Shown piece after piece: positions 25,451-38,900 of a stretch of 64,000 bases of DNA. Location of the stretch: the NCBI GenBank assembly GCA_020536535.1, contig JAHLWZ010000676.1, positions 62,696 through 126,695 of the forward strand, in the 5' to 3' direction. Within the stretch, counting starts at the first letter, position 1; each line of letters opens with the position of its first letter. The notes under the pieces are model-generated. The model did no database searches and had not been told where the DNA came from. It saw only the letters and a program-made list of their open reading frames with translations. This stretch comes from Pelomyxa schiedti. Its lineage: Eukaryota > Evosea > Pelobiontida > Pelomyxidae. Made by a program: the position numbers and the translations under genes.

Positions 25451-25834
25451 AACAAACCTAACAAGAGGGGAGGAAATAGAAATAGAATCAAACCAGGTTC
25501 AGAACCAGTGGCCAGAGTCTTTCGAAGGGAGGCAACTCGCCAAGAATGGCCGTTGACTACTATTATGGGACGCTAAGTCATTGGTTTTCACAAAGGTGTA
25601 TCAGCAAACACACCGCTCCCAACGTAGCTCACGTCCATACACTTTCTATCTTGTATCTCTTATCAATCAAAAAAACCCTCATCATATCCATCAGGTTGCC
25701 TCTTCTCCACACCTATGGAGAACCAGCACTGTGACCAACTGAGGTGGCCCTTGGAGAGCCGTTGTTGCCAAGTGCCTCCCTCCGGCCGGGTTCACCTAAA
25801 AATAACCTTGTTTTTTGCCTTTTACCCGGACCAA
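25451..25834. other. Intergenic stretch, nothing assigned
   Basis: About 385 bases that may contain the first exon and promoter of the unresolved leftward gene and the promoter of the rightward coiled-coil gene. No ATG-led exon could be tied to either. Confidence 0.3.
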
Positions 25835-28310
25835 ATGGCGCAACGAGGCGCGGCGTGCGATCCTGGTGATCAACAACAGCCACAAAGTAGCGACGTGAAA
25901 GTGACGGACGCAGACGCGGATGGTGGTGCACAGCAGGAGCCCCCGCCATCGCTGCCCCCTCTGCTTGCTGGTATTTTTTTTTTTTTTTTTTTTTTCGGGA
26001 AATAGAAAAACTGAAACAAGCAACACGTGGTGGACACGATGTCAATGTGTGCAGCAGAATGGAACTAACGTTGTTACTGTTTTTTTTTTTCTTTTCTTTT
26101 CTTTTCTTTTCTTCTCCCTTGGCAACAAAAACAGCAAAGCCACAACAAACTCTTGAGGCCAGGTTGGCCCAGACAGTTTCACTACAAAAACAATTGTTGA
26201 CACAAAAGGATACCATTATTGCAGATTTGAAGAAACAATTGCAGGTAGTTACTTACTACCTCTTTTATGTCTATGAATATATATTTTATATTGTAACCGT
26301 AACTACAACAACATGTTAATCCCGTAGCTATTTGCTAAAATAAATCAAATGGTGTTAGGAGCGTGGTTCTACACCCGCACCTGGTTACTCCCAATCTGGC
26401 TGTACAACTGGAACGACGACTGACTCGATAAACGTGGATGAAGAATTAAAGAGGGAGCGCGCAGAAAACGAAATTTTGAAGAAGAAAATTCGGGAACTTT
26501 CTGGCTATGCCAGAGATATTATCTCAATCAGAGCCTATGGCGACAGGTGTGGTATGCCACTTTCAATTGAAAAAGCCAATGGATTTCCATTGTGATATCT
26601 TTTATAGATGGGCAGGGGAAGAAAGAGACCTTAAGCAAACGAAGAAACTACTTGAAGAAGAAGTAAGTTCTATAGCATGATGTTGAGAGCAACGGCATCA
26701 TTGACCCAAGTCTCATTATACATAGGTGAGGTGTGCGAATGACCGGATCGCTACGCTGGAGCAAAAATGTCAGGAGCACGCTTCAAGGGAACAAGAGGCC
26801 ACCACACTCATCACCACTCTGACACAACGAGTGCAGACACTTGAAAATGACACAATAAACGCAAGTGGTTGTGTTCAGAAATTATCCAAAGAGACCGAGC
26901 GTATTCGTGCTGAACGTGACACACTATTATCTAGAGTGAAGCGTGCCGAAGCTGAGAGGGACCAGTACGAAGAACAACTGCATGATCAAGTGCGATTGTC
27001 ACTACCACTTCTCTTTACCAATTTCGTTACAGGCAGACAAAGCTGAGGCATGTGGAAATCATGTGTCGCTGCTCCGAGGTACTCTTTTGGAGACCCGCAA
27101 CCGTCTTACAAAAACGGAGAACGAATGTGTTCGCCTTCGCTGCGAGCTACATGCAGCACAATCTAAACGAGACGAACTGATGTTGCGTTGCCGGGAGTTG
27201 TGTGAAGCAAACCAAACAGCAAGACGCAAAATTGCCGATGCAGCAGCTGCTTTGTCCTGCGCCCCGTGTTCGCCATGTAGTCGCCCCAACAGTCCTCTCC
27301 GAGACACCACCAAAACACCTTCCGCAACTCGGAGAGAATCAAGAATGAGCCAACTCTCAAATGAAACAGCTGCTGATGGCCTGAGAGTTCAAACTCCACT
27401 CGTCAAGCACCTTAGAATGGTTCAGCACCAAGACGAGCAAGACTTTGATCAGGCTCAGGACCAAGCTGAGCAACAAGCTTTCCTACCTCAAACACAACAG
27501 CAACAACAGCAAAGTAGGTTAGCCCTTCTTATGGCACAACCACACACCTATGAGACATTGCAAAACATAGAGAATTCCTCCAAAGAGGGTGAAGAAATGT
27601 GTAATGTGGGACAGACAGATAACACGGAGCCACTACAGATGTCTAACAACCAAAACTCACCAAATACTGGTCTGAATACCACGGGCAATGAAGGCGACTA
27701 CACACACAACTCCCTTGAGGTTAGTGTTGGCAATGATCCTTCAGGGGCTCCAGGCATTGACTTATCAATCAACTCCCCAAACTCCAAGACTTTCCCGACA
27801 TCCATCAACTCGGACTCATCCTTGATTGATACGACAATTACACCAACTGAAATTAATAGCCTGAACACTAGCACAAACACTCCTACAAACATACTCCTTC
27901 ACCCCACACCCACCCTTGACTCCACGGGACTTCTGACTCAACTATGTTCTGTTGAGCACTCTGACTCACCCACTAAATCATTTGGGAATACCAATGAATC
28001 AGTGAATAAGTCGCAAGACAACACACCAGCCGAAACTACAGGAATGGAAGGAGACACAACCACAGAGGTAATCTCGTGCCCCTCTTACAATTTTCTAATG
28101 CTATTAAAAGGAACCCAAGGTACAACAGCCCAAGAAGCGGTGTGTCCTTTCTTTTCCTCTTCCAATTCCAATCTCATACACTTTTAGCTCCCGTGTACAA
28201 CGGAAGAAATTTACCTCACCACAGAACCAGAAGGTATCTCCATCTTAATTGAAACAAACCCAACCAAAACACAGAGACCGAGAAACTCATCAAACAACAG
28301 CACCCTATAA
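25835..28310 (+). CDS. Coiled-coil protein with disordered Asn/Thr/Gln-rich tail
   Basis: The ATG at 25835 opens a short Gln/Pro-rich exon. Small exons follow with long coiled coil (TLEARLAQTVSLQKQLLTQK, VDEELKRERAENEILKKKI, RCANDRIATLEQKCQEHASR, ERIRAERDTLLSRVKRAEAE, GTLLETRNRLTKTENECVRL), roughly residues 50 to 350. The large exon from about 27034 then turns into low complexity: QTQQQQQQS and more than 250 residues rich in N, T, S and P. Three short terminal exons end in basic PKKRSRVQRKKFTSPQNQ, a likely nuclear signal, stop at 28310. No catalytic domain was seen. It is probably a structural or scaffolding protein. The intron near 25974 contains an unbroken T run of over 20 bases. The splice between 26290 and 26430 is tentative. 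Confidence 0.75.
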
Positions 28311-28405
28311 AATGTTGTGCTTGCATGAACCAAAAAAAAAAAAACGCGAATTCACTCTGTAACATTTTCTTAGAGTTTAACTTACTCAGAGGAGGTTATT
28401 TTTTT

Positions 28406-30175
28406 TTAGAGCAAAATGCCGTCCTTGTTTGGGTGCCTCTTTGTGAGCCTGAATAACAGTAAAGGCAAACCAGCAAGTAGCACCAGAATAGAGGCTTGCA
28501 GGGTGTCGAATACCAACATGCCGTGTGGCTTACTGACTGCAATTGCAACGAGGCCGTATTGTGCGCAGGACACTATGCCACTGAGTGTGTTCATTACTCC
28601 GGAAATTACTCCATAGTGCTCGTAACCAAACCTGTTTGTTGTTATCATTAGTGGTTATTTGGTTTTGGTTGTTTTTTATTTCGTAGATATACACATAGGG
28701 GGAATTTATTTCTATTTAATACAATAATGATTTGGTACATACACTTCTATGTCATAAGCCCAGGTCGTGCAGTAGAGGAAACTTCTCCAGAGAGAAAAGG
28801 CAATGAAACTGGCACAGAATGCCCACTTTGAAATTACCTCAAAGAAACAAGCCGAGGCTAGAATAACACCAGCTATCGACGTTGCAATATAACCTCCTAC
28901 TGTTCCACCGAGCCAGTGCTTTGATGCCAATGTGGGAACAACAATAATGGCGGAAACCAGCTGGCCAACCGGGAATATCACTCCAAATAGTTGAATTATG
29001 GTATCTACATTGGCTCCTGGTGAATCAGCAGCCTGAATAGAAAGAGTTCCGATGAAGGTATTGACGAATAGTGCCTGTAGGGCCAGATAGGCTGCAGCCA
29101 GCATAAACTGGAGGGAGCAGAGTTGTTTCTTGAGTGAGGCCGAATGGAGGTTACTGGGAGTTGATGTTTTTCCCTGTTTCGCTCCTTGCTCTCCTGGGGA
29201 ACCGGCGTAATCCGGACAAAAGGTTCCGTCACCAACCCCTGGAACTTTTTCTTCAACACTGCTGTTGACAACTAACATAGCATCAGCTTGGTAATCGGCA
29301 CTGTCACTCATTTTCTCGCTTTCCCTTACTGCTTGGGGGCCTTCTAGGACTGATTCTTCTTGTAACTTCTTATGGGCGTCGTGCTCGTGCTCCTTTGGCC
29401 AGAAGAAGGAATAGATGAAAATACAGACTGGAACCACCAGATAACCGAGCCAAAGTGTTCTATATGCAACACCGGCCGAGTAAAGCAACTACATTATGTT
29501 ATTTCATCATAGTAATCGAAAAATTCTCTATCAGAACGAATACAAACCGAGAAGAATAGCATCACAATTGGGCTCGCATTCCAAAAAGCAGTAAAGGCCC
29601 CCACAACTCCTGACTGGTATTTCTTATACAAGGAGCTTATTGTAAATAGGCTCAGGCCAACTGAGTTTCCCCCGATTCCCATGAGAGTGTACCCAGGAAT
29701 AAACAGCGGAACTGAAAGGTAAAGAGTGTTTAATTCCAATAATGCAAGTAAACTATCAAGCCTACCTTTCTCGCTAGACATTCCCATCATAACAGAGCCC
29801 AGAACAACAACGACGCTTGACATTGCAGCCAATTTCCGGGGGCCAAACTTATCCAGTAAAATTCCAGCAGGAAGTGCACTGGCCAATAAACCAAACGTAG
29901 CAACGGTGAAGATGGCATTCAGCTTGAGCATTTGCGCATCACACGGACCCTGAAGAAGGATGTAGGCTTGAACAAATCCTAAATTGACTAACTCGTACCA
30001 CAGAGTCCGGGCACAAGTCGGCATAAAATCCCTCGGATTGCAGGATTCCAAGTAAAGGAGCCCAACCGAATATGAACCCACTTCCAAGCAGCATTAGAAC
30101 TAGAGAGGCAACCATTACTGCTCCCGCATGTATCTTTTTCCAAAGGCAACTTTCGACACAACTCGTGCCCTCCAT
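28406..30175 (-). CDS. SLC43-like major facilitator transporter
   Basis: Start at the ATG at 30175. Four or more exons run to the stop at 28406. The N-terminal half has GSGFIFGWAPLLGILQSEGF, a CPDS/GPCDAQMLKLNAIF segment, and LPAGILLDKFGPRKLAAMSS, the MFS A-motif (G-x3-D-x2-G-x-R-x2). A long acidic cytoplasmic loop (residues about 230-330, Ser/Glu/Lys) separates the two six-helix halves. The second half begins LCSLQFMLAAAYLALQALFV and continues with several helices to LTKRHPNKDGILL. The order CxP-loop, A-motif and central loop fits SLC43/LAT3-like amino-acid transporters. The substrate is inference. Start-to-start distance to the rightward Ser-rich gene is 169 bases. Confidence 0.8.
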
Positions 30176-30344
30176 CACCACTGTTGCTACTGTTGTTTTA
30201 TTTCTGTTATTAAATAGCTAGCTTCTCCCTTCTCCCACAAAAAAAAGCTTACCTCATCCTTTGGAGAACCGGCCTTTTTTTAATTCGGTTTCCTCATTAG
30301 GCAAAATTGCCTTCCATCAAGATTTTCTTCTTAGGAAAAAAAAA

Positions 30345-31598
30345 ATGGACGGGGGACACAGGCGAAGCGGCACCAAGAAATTGTCTGGGTCGCGGGACAA
30401 GGAGGACGCCGGATCGATCCCCAACGCGAGCAACAGTGGATCCTCCCCCGATGCCACGGACCGTGATGTGGCTGCGGAAGCAACTGCAGCATCAACAACT
30501 GAATCCGCCGACACAGGTTCCCCTCTGTCGTCTTCTTCGTCGTCATCGTCGACGGCGTCTTCGTCGTCGTCTTCTTCCTCGTCCATGAATCTGACCGTGC
30601 CTGACCCCAGTGACCCGACAACGAGCGCCTCTTCGAAGGACAGAGTACGTCGCCACAGGCGAGAAAAAACAACGGGGAACATCGACAAGGCACAACTTCT
30701 AGCTTTATCTTCGTCTTCAACTCCTCCTCCCACAATGGAGAAACCTGCACCAACCGCAACCCCAACAAACACAGCCACTCCCACGCCTACCCCTTCAGCA
30801 CAATCTTCTGCTAATGCTACTTCTGCCTCCAGTACTACTACTACTAGTAGTAGTTCAACGCAAAATGTTTCATCACCTGTTGTGCCTGCCACGTCTCCTG
30901 AGCCTGAGGAGCCTGAGGCGCCGCATTCTCCATGTGTTAGTGCTGTTGGTATTTCTTGTGCACCTCTGACATCAGAGCCTGCTCCTTTCACTGTCCATGT
31001 ACTTGCTTACTTACGTTTGGGATTGGTGCTGAGGGGTGGTTATTATGGCTATTTATCGCTATTCTTAAACTACGTCTAAATTTAAATGCCAAACTCAAAA
31101 CGCAAATGCAAAAGTAGGTGTTCATTCGACCATACATAATGATGGCATCTGGCGAACGCGGGACAGACGACATCATCATGCGAGACACCTCAATTGACGT
31201 ACTCAAACACCTTTTCTATCTAATCTAACAATCCACACAATCCTTCCCATCTCTCAATACCAACCAACAACCAACCCATAATTCCACCAACCCTTACCTA
31301 GTGTGTCACATGGCAAAGCCGGCAAGGGCTTGATGTTGCCTCTGTTCGTGCAACTGTGGCCGTTCGCCTCAAATTCCCGCTCATACTCTTAGAGCAGATG
31401 GAGTTCTGGTCCAGTGACGATTCACACTTCCCCAAATCGCTGCTGTTCCCCTCCCTTGCTCAGCAGCAACAAGGCCTATCTGCCTCAGCAACAACTAGTA
31501 CCAGTACAACAGCGAGTGTGGATGGAGACTCCCGTGTGAGGGTGCCTTTTTCCCGTCACATTTGTGTGATTGTGACCCAGAGCTTCATACTGAAGTGA
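30345..31598 (+). CDS. Ser/Thr-rich protein, unknown function
   Basis: Exon 1 starts at 30345 and encodes about 220 residues dominated by Ser, Thr, Pro and Ala runs, including two poly-Ser tracts encoded by TCG/TCT repeats, and a basic DRVRRHRREK. I join it at PFTVH to an exon near 31119 (VFIRPYIMMASGERGTDDII) and then, across an intron of about 105 bases, to the last exon from about 31305 (VTWQSRQGLDVASVRATVAV, RLKFPLILLEQMEFWSSDD), stop at 31598. The joins keep phase, but the middle is short and the acceptor choice rests on phase alone. I do not recognise the ordered C-terminal part. Confidence 0.55.
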
Positions 31599-31683
31599 AT
31601 AAATATGTATATGAGTTTGTGATTGGACAAGAGCAAAAACAGGTGGAGGGCAAAAAGAGCTTCTTCTCCCCTGTTATGACAGG

Positions 31684-33898
31684 TTAAGAGTTTTGTGGTG
31701 GGGGTGCTGTGGTGGTCACAGAAGGGTTTGTTGTTGGGGTTTTGTTGGCTTGTTGTGTGCTTGGGAAAAAAAAGATTAGCTGAACTGATAAAGCAAAAGT
31801 GCACTCATACCTGCTCCCCCCTCCTGTGAAAGATATCTCTGGCAAGTCGGAGTACCGCACACTGCAGGGGGTTAAGTTGATTAGAGTATTTGGAAGGATA
31901 CGGTGTCCTCTTCGGTCTAGAGGTGGCTGTGGTACTAGTTTGAATTGGCGCCACAACAGAGGGTTCTGTAACTTGTGTTGCCGAACTGGGTGGCGGAGTT
32001 GGTGTGGGTGTATTGGCAGGTGTAGTACTAGGAATTGGTTTTTCGGGAGGTCTCAAGCTCCTATTTGCTGGGTTGGAATTTGTGAGTGAGTGAAGGGGTA
32101 CCTCAAATAAGTGATAATGTCAGTCTGCAGTTTCTTCAAGGGTAATGTTATATTAGCTGGAATTTCATATTCGCACTGCTTTGGTAGAGTTACAGTGGAA
32201 AACAGTGGATGGGATAATAGATCTTCAAGAGTGACAGGAGGAGGTTCAGGGGATGAGGCGGATGTTGTGGGAGGGGGGCTAGTGGAAACTGAAGGTGTTG
32301 TGGCCAAAGGTGGTGTTGATGGGTAGCTCGGTGGAGACTCAGAGGTAATAGATGTGGGTTGAGGAAAAATGAGAATTAGAACCTGTAAATGTCAGTTATC
32401 ATACCTAAGCACAGAAGGATACCTCACGGAAGGGGTCAGGAAGCTTTTTGAAAGCCGGAATTGAGGCAAGACTTGATAAAGATTCAGGTGTGGGAGTTCT
32501 AGCAAGAACCATTTCAAAAAATAGAAGTCCAAAGCATACAACTTCACGACTGCTTTGCCTTTGCTTGGGAGTTGACATTAGGAAGGAAGAGAAGAAAGGA
32601 AAACAAACAGGATCCTGGGTCAAAAAATTCCAGTAGAAAGGACGTAGACCAGCAAAAGAGTTCTCGATATCAGATAAACTGAGAAGGAATAAAACACAGA
32701 TTGGATCTTCATTTGGATACCAAAAAATATTATTAGGAGTAACCAGAATATTCCCTGGATGCAGGTGCACAAAAGGGTAACCAAGCTGTTTTAGAAAGAT
32801 CAGTGCTTCCAGTACTTGCCTTCCGATCATTGCAGCAGCTTTAACCGAAAGGGCACTGCCCTCTACATCATATTCATTATGAGTCGTGATCAACCTCTGG
32901 CTACTTGGCACCTGTCACTGTTGATTTCCTTCATCACTCACCAACATCCATTAAAACCTTGTACACTAAATCACGAAGACTTCCTTTAGGATAGTACTCT
33001 CGTATAACGTGCAATTGAGAGCTTTCTTGATGGTATTCAAGAGAAACCAGTGGAGCAATGAAGGGATGCTTGTTCACATAAGCGTACGTAAGAATAATGA
33101 ATAGTACTTGGAAACCCATTATGAAATCAAAGAATGCCTTTCTCTTCTTATCAAAATCAAATGGAATAAAAGGAGTCTTTGTGGACATCTATCAAAGTTA
33201 GATCTACCCATGAGGGGATACAATACTGTTCGAAGTAACAAATCTCTCTTGGTATCTCTCAATAAAACAGCGTACTTGATTGGGTTTGGGCCTTGAGTCA
33301 TCAATGCATGAAAAGGGTTAGGGTTGTTACCTTGGCCTCGATAGCCATATGTGTCATTTGGGTCAACAAGTATTTTTGCAACTGGATAACGTGACATCCT
33401 GAGAGTTTGTTGCAAAGAAATTGATTCTTGCTCTATAATGGAAAGGTAAAGGAAAATGCACTTCGAAGCAGAAAGAAGGTACCAAGAAAATCTACAACAT
33501 CTTGGAGATATGAAAAACAGTCATCACACACTCTTTGGGGTCCTTTCAAATTCATTCTTGCTGGCAAGATGATTTGTTGGGTTGAGCACTGCTCATCAAA
33601 AATAAGTCCTATTCTACATCAATTCTCTCATGGTGAAAACATATAAGAAGTTACCACAGGCTCTGCAATGATGCTGGTTTTGTTTTGTAGCTGGTTATTG
33701 CCAGAAGAAAGGAGATTGTCCAGCCATACCTTTCGCCTTGTAAAGGAAAAAGGCTCATGACACCTGTGACACACAACGGCCTGATCATCTGGTTGCCATG
33801 GCACACCCACCCCTCTGTATTGTTTGGGTTTTTTTTATTTAAGTTGAGTTTCTGTATTTCTTTTTTTTTTACAGTCGTGAAGTGGGTTTTTGACACAT
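31684..33898 (-). CDS. FYVE domain plus PXK-like pseudokinase
   Basis: A short first exon at 33898 (MCQKPTSRL) joins in phase to a FYVE zinc finger: VPWQPDDQAVVCHRCHEPF, RRKHHCRACG, FDEQCS and RVCDDCFSYL. These include the WxxD, RRKHHCR and RVCD signatures that bind phosphatidylinositol 3-phosphate on endosomes. The rest matches PXK (PX-domain serine/threonine kinase-like): KHPFIAPLVSLEYHQES, REYYPKGSLRDLVYKV, IGRQVLEALIFLKQLGYP, FVHLHPGNILV, LSDIENSFAG and CFGLLFFEMV. The HRD catalytic loop reads HLH and no DFG is seen, so it is a likely pseudokinase, as in PXK. A Pro/Ser/Thr-rich tail with VTLEDLLSHPLF ends at 31684. Animal PXK carries a PX domain at the N-terminus. Here FYVE sits in that place. 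One FYVE zinc Cys is Asp. Confidence 0.82.
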
Positions 33899-34105
33899 TG
33901 GCACTTTAACAGCAATTCCCGGACACGAAATTCACCTTAGAGCTGGGGGTGCATCGTCACGTATGCCAGACGACATTTGATGGGGTGCCCCTTGAACAGG
34001 AAATGAAAACGGAAAAAGGAAAAAGAAATCTGATCAGATTTGTTTTTGTTTTCCTATCTTCTAGTCATTTCCCAGAAGGAGGGAATGGCTCTGTTGGTGT
34101 TGTTA

Positions 34106-35743
34106 CTACAGTAAGAGGTCAAGGGAGGCTGATGATTTTAGAGGAGGGGCAGATGCAGTGGGTCTGTTGTTGGATGACGGTGGGGGAGGAAGTGCAGGAA
34201 TTTGTTCCGGTGTTGTTTGTGCTGAATCCGTTGCTGTGGATGTGGATGGTGTTGGGGGAAGTGGAAGAGGAGGAGCTGAGGGCGAAAATGTGGAAGTTGC
34301 TGTTGATGTTGGTGTTGATGGCGATGTGGAAGTTGATGTAGAGGAAGAGGGAGAGGAAGCGGAGAAAGAGGAAAAAGAGGAGGAAGAAATGTTTGAGGAA
34401 TTTGGGAGTGGCTGCCTATCTATACATTCAAGCCTGACTAATTTGGGATCGTGCCTCAATGACCAGAACTGGGGGTAAACCCGTTCCCGGCTCACGGATA
34501 CCACAATGAATCCATGCGATTCGAGGAATTTGGTCTTGGCAGCGGTGGTTGAATCGGCATATACGGGAGATCCTTCTTTGTCTGCTACTTGAAGGCCAGG
34601 CATAAGAAGATTCTCCCAAATGGTTACGTTGCTTTGAAGATCGGGGCGTACGGCCAACCAGTAAAGATACCTTTGGTTTTTGTTTTGTTCAAGGTTGTTG
34701 GACCTAGAAGAGTTTGAAGCAGAATTACCAGTGAGCCGTAGTGCCCATAGCTGCATCACGGTAATTATTATGAAGAGTGTGGATTTCACGAAGTCTTGCA
34801 GATGCCCCAAGTCCTATCTGGTTTAGTGTAAGTTATCATAAACAGTACAATACAGAGCAGTACCTTAAGAGGGGCTTTTGAAAGACCAGTTCCAAAAAGA
34901 GGGAAGTATTTACCAGGTGGGCGCCAAACAGAAACGCCTGTTAAGGTAGTGCCATCACTTTCATAGGTCAAGTAGACAGCCTTCCAATACCGTTACTAAT
35001 ATAAAAAATTCCACATCGAGGTGCAAACCCAATGTTTAAGGGCAACCTCAGCAGACACACCATAAAACCAGTTCAAGGAATTCTTTCTTGACCCCAGGTC
35101 AGGAAATATCCACACAAGAGTGGGGTCACTAAAATTAGCCTCAGTTACAAGGTTGGTAACCTGTGTATGACAATCATAAATTTTCCGTTCCAGCAGAAAA
35201 GCACCCATAATAGAAAAGCGTATATGTTCCCAACACCACCCAGCCAAACAAACAACCAAACAAACAAAATTAATCGGCGATACGGCGCAAAATGATTGAG
35301 AGACATGCACAAGGGACACGCACCTTTTCGACGCTTATCGAAGTGGAAGAATAAGCAGCGCCCGTGGCCGAGGACGGCGAGGACGCGGCGGGCTTGGGCG
35401 AGGGCGTGGGGGGCGGCGGCGTCTTGAACGCCATCACGGCCTCCAGGGCCTCGAGGAGGGCGAAGTTCTTGGAGAAGGGGACGTCGTCGCCCATGGGCAC
35501 GGCGTGGGGCTTGCGGTCAAAGGGGCACTCGACGATGTAGGTGCTGGGGGAGCCGACGTTGCTGCTCGTGAGGTTCCCGGGGGTGCCCGAGGCGCGGCCC
35601 GAGATGAGCCGCACGCACTCGGTGCAGATGGTGTGCTGGCACAGCGGGAGCACGCGCGGGGCCCGCGTGTCCAGGTTGTATGGCTGGAAGCATATCTTGC
35701 ACGTGAACGCCTCGCTCTGCAGCAAGGAGTTGGACGCCGCCAT
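34106..35743 (-). CDS. RING-finger protein with Ser/Pro-rich tail
   Basis: Exon 1 begins at the ATG at 35743 (MAASNSLLQSEAFTCKICF). It has RING ligands CKIC, CQH and CTEC, then VECPFDRK, where the eighth ligand is Asp in place of Cys. A Pro/Ser linker follows. Later exons give VTEANFSDPTLVWIFPDLG, LTYESDGTTLTGVSVWRPPG with KYFPLFGTGLS, RYLYWLAVRPDLQSNVTIW and ERVYPQFWSLRHDPKLVRL. The tail is a Ser/Thr/Pro run of about 110 residues ending at 34106. E3 ubiquitin ligase activity is likely from the RING. The VSVWRPP-hydrophobic-G pattern vaguely recalls Vps62-type repeats, but I would not assign it. Exon 1 is very GC-rich, while the rest is AT-rich. Confidence 0.75.
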
Positions 35744-35942
35744 GTCGGCAAAATAATGGGAAAAAAAAATGCCTGTTCAATGTTGCTGAGGCGAAAGGCA
35801 TTTCTGGTTGTTTCGTGGGAGACGGTGGCCAGAAGAGAAAATAGCGTGCACAGGGGGTCGTGGAAAGAACCTCGGATGCCCAGTCAGAGTGAACCAACAC
35901 GTTGGTTGTTTCCCGTAATCACCTTCGGGAAAAAACCAACGA

Positions 35943-38900
35943 ATGGGAGCAAGCCAGTCGACTACAACGGCACGAAGCGGGAGCACGGGGAGCAAGGGCA
36001 CGGGGACCGCTGCCGCCACAGGCACTGCCCCACGCCCGCCCGCCGAGACCACGGTCAAGTCCACCTCGGAGCGAATCAAGGAGGCCGTGGGCACCGGCGA
36101 CTCCCCTCGCGTGGCCGCCCGCGTGGCTGCCGCCGAGGCCGTGGTAGCCTCGTTCCTCATGCCCCCCAGCGACCCCGACTCCCCCGGCGACTCCGCCGCC
36201 CCGCCGCCGCCTTCGTCGTCCGCAGCAGCGGCACCAGCGGAATCCGCCGCGGCGTCGGCGTCGTCGGGAGGGGGCAGGGAGGTGGCTGATTTGGCGAGAT
36301 ATGGGCTCAGGGTGGCCCCGAGGTTGCACAGGGCCAGGCCCTCCGTCGTAGTAGTGGACCTTAGCTACAACAGGCTCAATAAGGAATTTCCGACCCACTC
36401 ATTCAGTGAGTAGTTTTGCTGCTGTATTGTGTAATGTGTTTGTGATTGGGTCGCGTTAGTAATGTTGTTATCGTTCTACTTTGAGTTACTGACCTTTGCA
36501 AGGCCATCACATGCAGGAATTGCATATGATCTACAATCACCTTCAGACTTCGGATACTCTCCCACGCGCCCTGTCACATGCACACCTTACAAACTTGCAA
36601 GTTCTAGATTTATCCTACAACATGATTGAATCGGTTGAAAACATTCCATTCAACGAGTTCACTTCACTTCAGCGCCTAGGACTTCGGCATAATCCCTTAA
36701 CCTCACTACCAGCATGTACAACTCCTATATCGTTAAAAATCTAATCTCTTGTTAGCGATATGCACACTGAGTGCCCTCACTGAGCTAAATGCGGGGGAGA
36801 CATCCATTCCGAAACTACCTCGCGATATAGGCAATCTGAGGAACCTGAGAGTGTTCAAAATGGACTTCAGTGAAGTGTCCAAACTTCCTTCCTCTATGTC
36901 ATCCCTCCAGGCACTTGAAGTGCTCGACTTTGATCATAACAGATTGTCCAAGTATGAGAGCAGTTTTTCCTCTTTTGATGCGCCAGGCGCCATGTTTAAT
37001 GCAATAAAAACCTAGGGTTCCGGAGCTTCTTTTTACTTTAGCTGGCCTGAGATCCCTGAGACTAGGGGGTAACCAGATTACAGAAATATTGGACAATTTA
37101 TCGCACCTCGCCAAATTGGAATCACTGGACCTTTCTCCCTCGAACATCTCCGCTTTTCCACTAGTCATTTGCAAAATTGCGTCACTAAGGAACCTCCACT
37201 TTTGCGGCAGCACGATACCTTCAATCCCGGATGAGATTTGGTAATGGGTAGAAATATGTGTCTATTCTTACATCCTATCAGCAACCTGGCCAATTTGGAA
37301 ACATTGAAGCTCCGATGGAATAAACTCACTTCACTTCCGGATACCCTGAGCCGACTGGGACGATTACACACTTTGGATATTGCAGGAAATTCCTTCACGA
37401 AATTTCCAGAAGTGATTCCATTGGTACACTTCTCGCGCACGCACTTCACAATTTCATTATTTCCTCACCAATTGCGCAAACAAAACAAAGATCGGGGCAT
37501 TGCGTTCTCTGAATTACTCCCATAATACACCACCATTTGAGCCTGAAATTGACGCGCCTTTGAAAGCACTCGAAAGAATAACTTGGCTGCATTCTGACCA
37601 CTTCCTACGCACAGTTCCTGGTACTCATTAGTCACCCTTTATTTTCTCACGTTTTAACATAGGACCAATTGCACCAAATCCGCTTCCACCTGCCATACCC
37701 TCAACACCAAGTAAATTGAAAATAACGGAAGTCCCTAATGCAACCACACTTAGTGCTGAGCAAGTGCGGGACAAAGTCTTTGGAACCATTTTTGGTATGT
37801 CTGTAGAAGCATCACCATACATGTTAACATTTCCCACAGGTGCCGCTATCGGAGATGCCATAGGACTAGGTACTCTCACACATTTATATATACATACTTA
37901 CGTTTAACCAGCAACTGAATTCATGTCTGCTGTTCAGGCCTCGTTTCAATACGGTGGTGGGCCCATAGAATTTGCTGAATTTATCAGATGCCGACACAGA
38001 AATAGATTTGCCTATGGAGATTGGACTGATGACACTGACCAGTTTGTTTAATTTCCTGCTGGACGCCTTAACTGGTACCCAGGCTTATACTCATCATGCA
38101 ACAACAACTGGACCTTGACGGAGGCATTGATCTCTCCGCCTTTGGCCTTAGCTTATTACGGTGGGCCTATGAAGGCTACGCAGACATTGGCGATTTTGCT
38201 GGAATGGGTCTGGGTATATACTCCTTGCTTTGTAGTTATCTTCCCTGAATCACCAAAGGTGGTACAGTTGGCTCTGTGATGATGCACATGGACTTTCTCA
38301 AAGACCCCCATAAAGTAACGAAGGAGTGGAGTGGAATATTCTTTTAACCAACAACAGGCAGCCCAGGAAGTGTGGGAGCAAGGAGGTAAAAAAAATGCTG
38401 CAAATGGGGTAAATTATCTGTCATCTCTTTTTTTTTTTTTTTTAATATTATGACACCTCTTTAGGCTGTGATGAGGACTGGTTTTCTTGGAATTCCGTTT
38501 TTCTATGATACCGAACACGTGGTGAATAACACACTTGCATATACCAGAGTTACACACGCGGATCCAAGGTGTTCTGCGTCAACTGTTGCAGTGACTGTTG
38601 CAATTGCTCAACTTCTGCGCGGTATTTGCGATATTTCGGCAATTACCGATACTGGTACATGTGTAATGCAAATTACGAAGATCTAACGAAATACGTGTAG
38701 CATTTGCCGAGGCGGCGAAATTTCTTGAAAGTAAAGATCATGAGGAACTCAAGTTTCACATGAATGCAAATGTGCACCAATTGCAATTAGATGAGCGAAA
38801 CACCATAGGGTTGGTTTATTCTATCCATCTGGCCTTCTTCTAAACCTCAACTCCACTCTAGTTACACATATAAAGCAATGGGATCAGCGTTCTATGCCTT

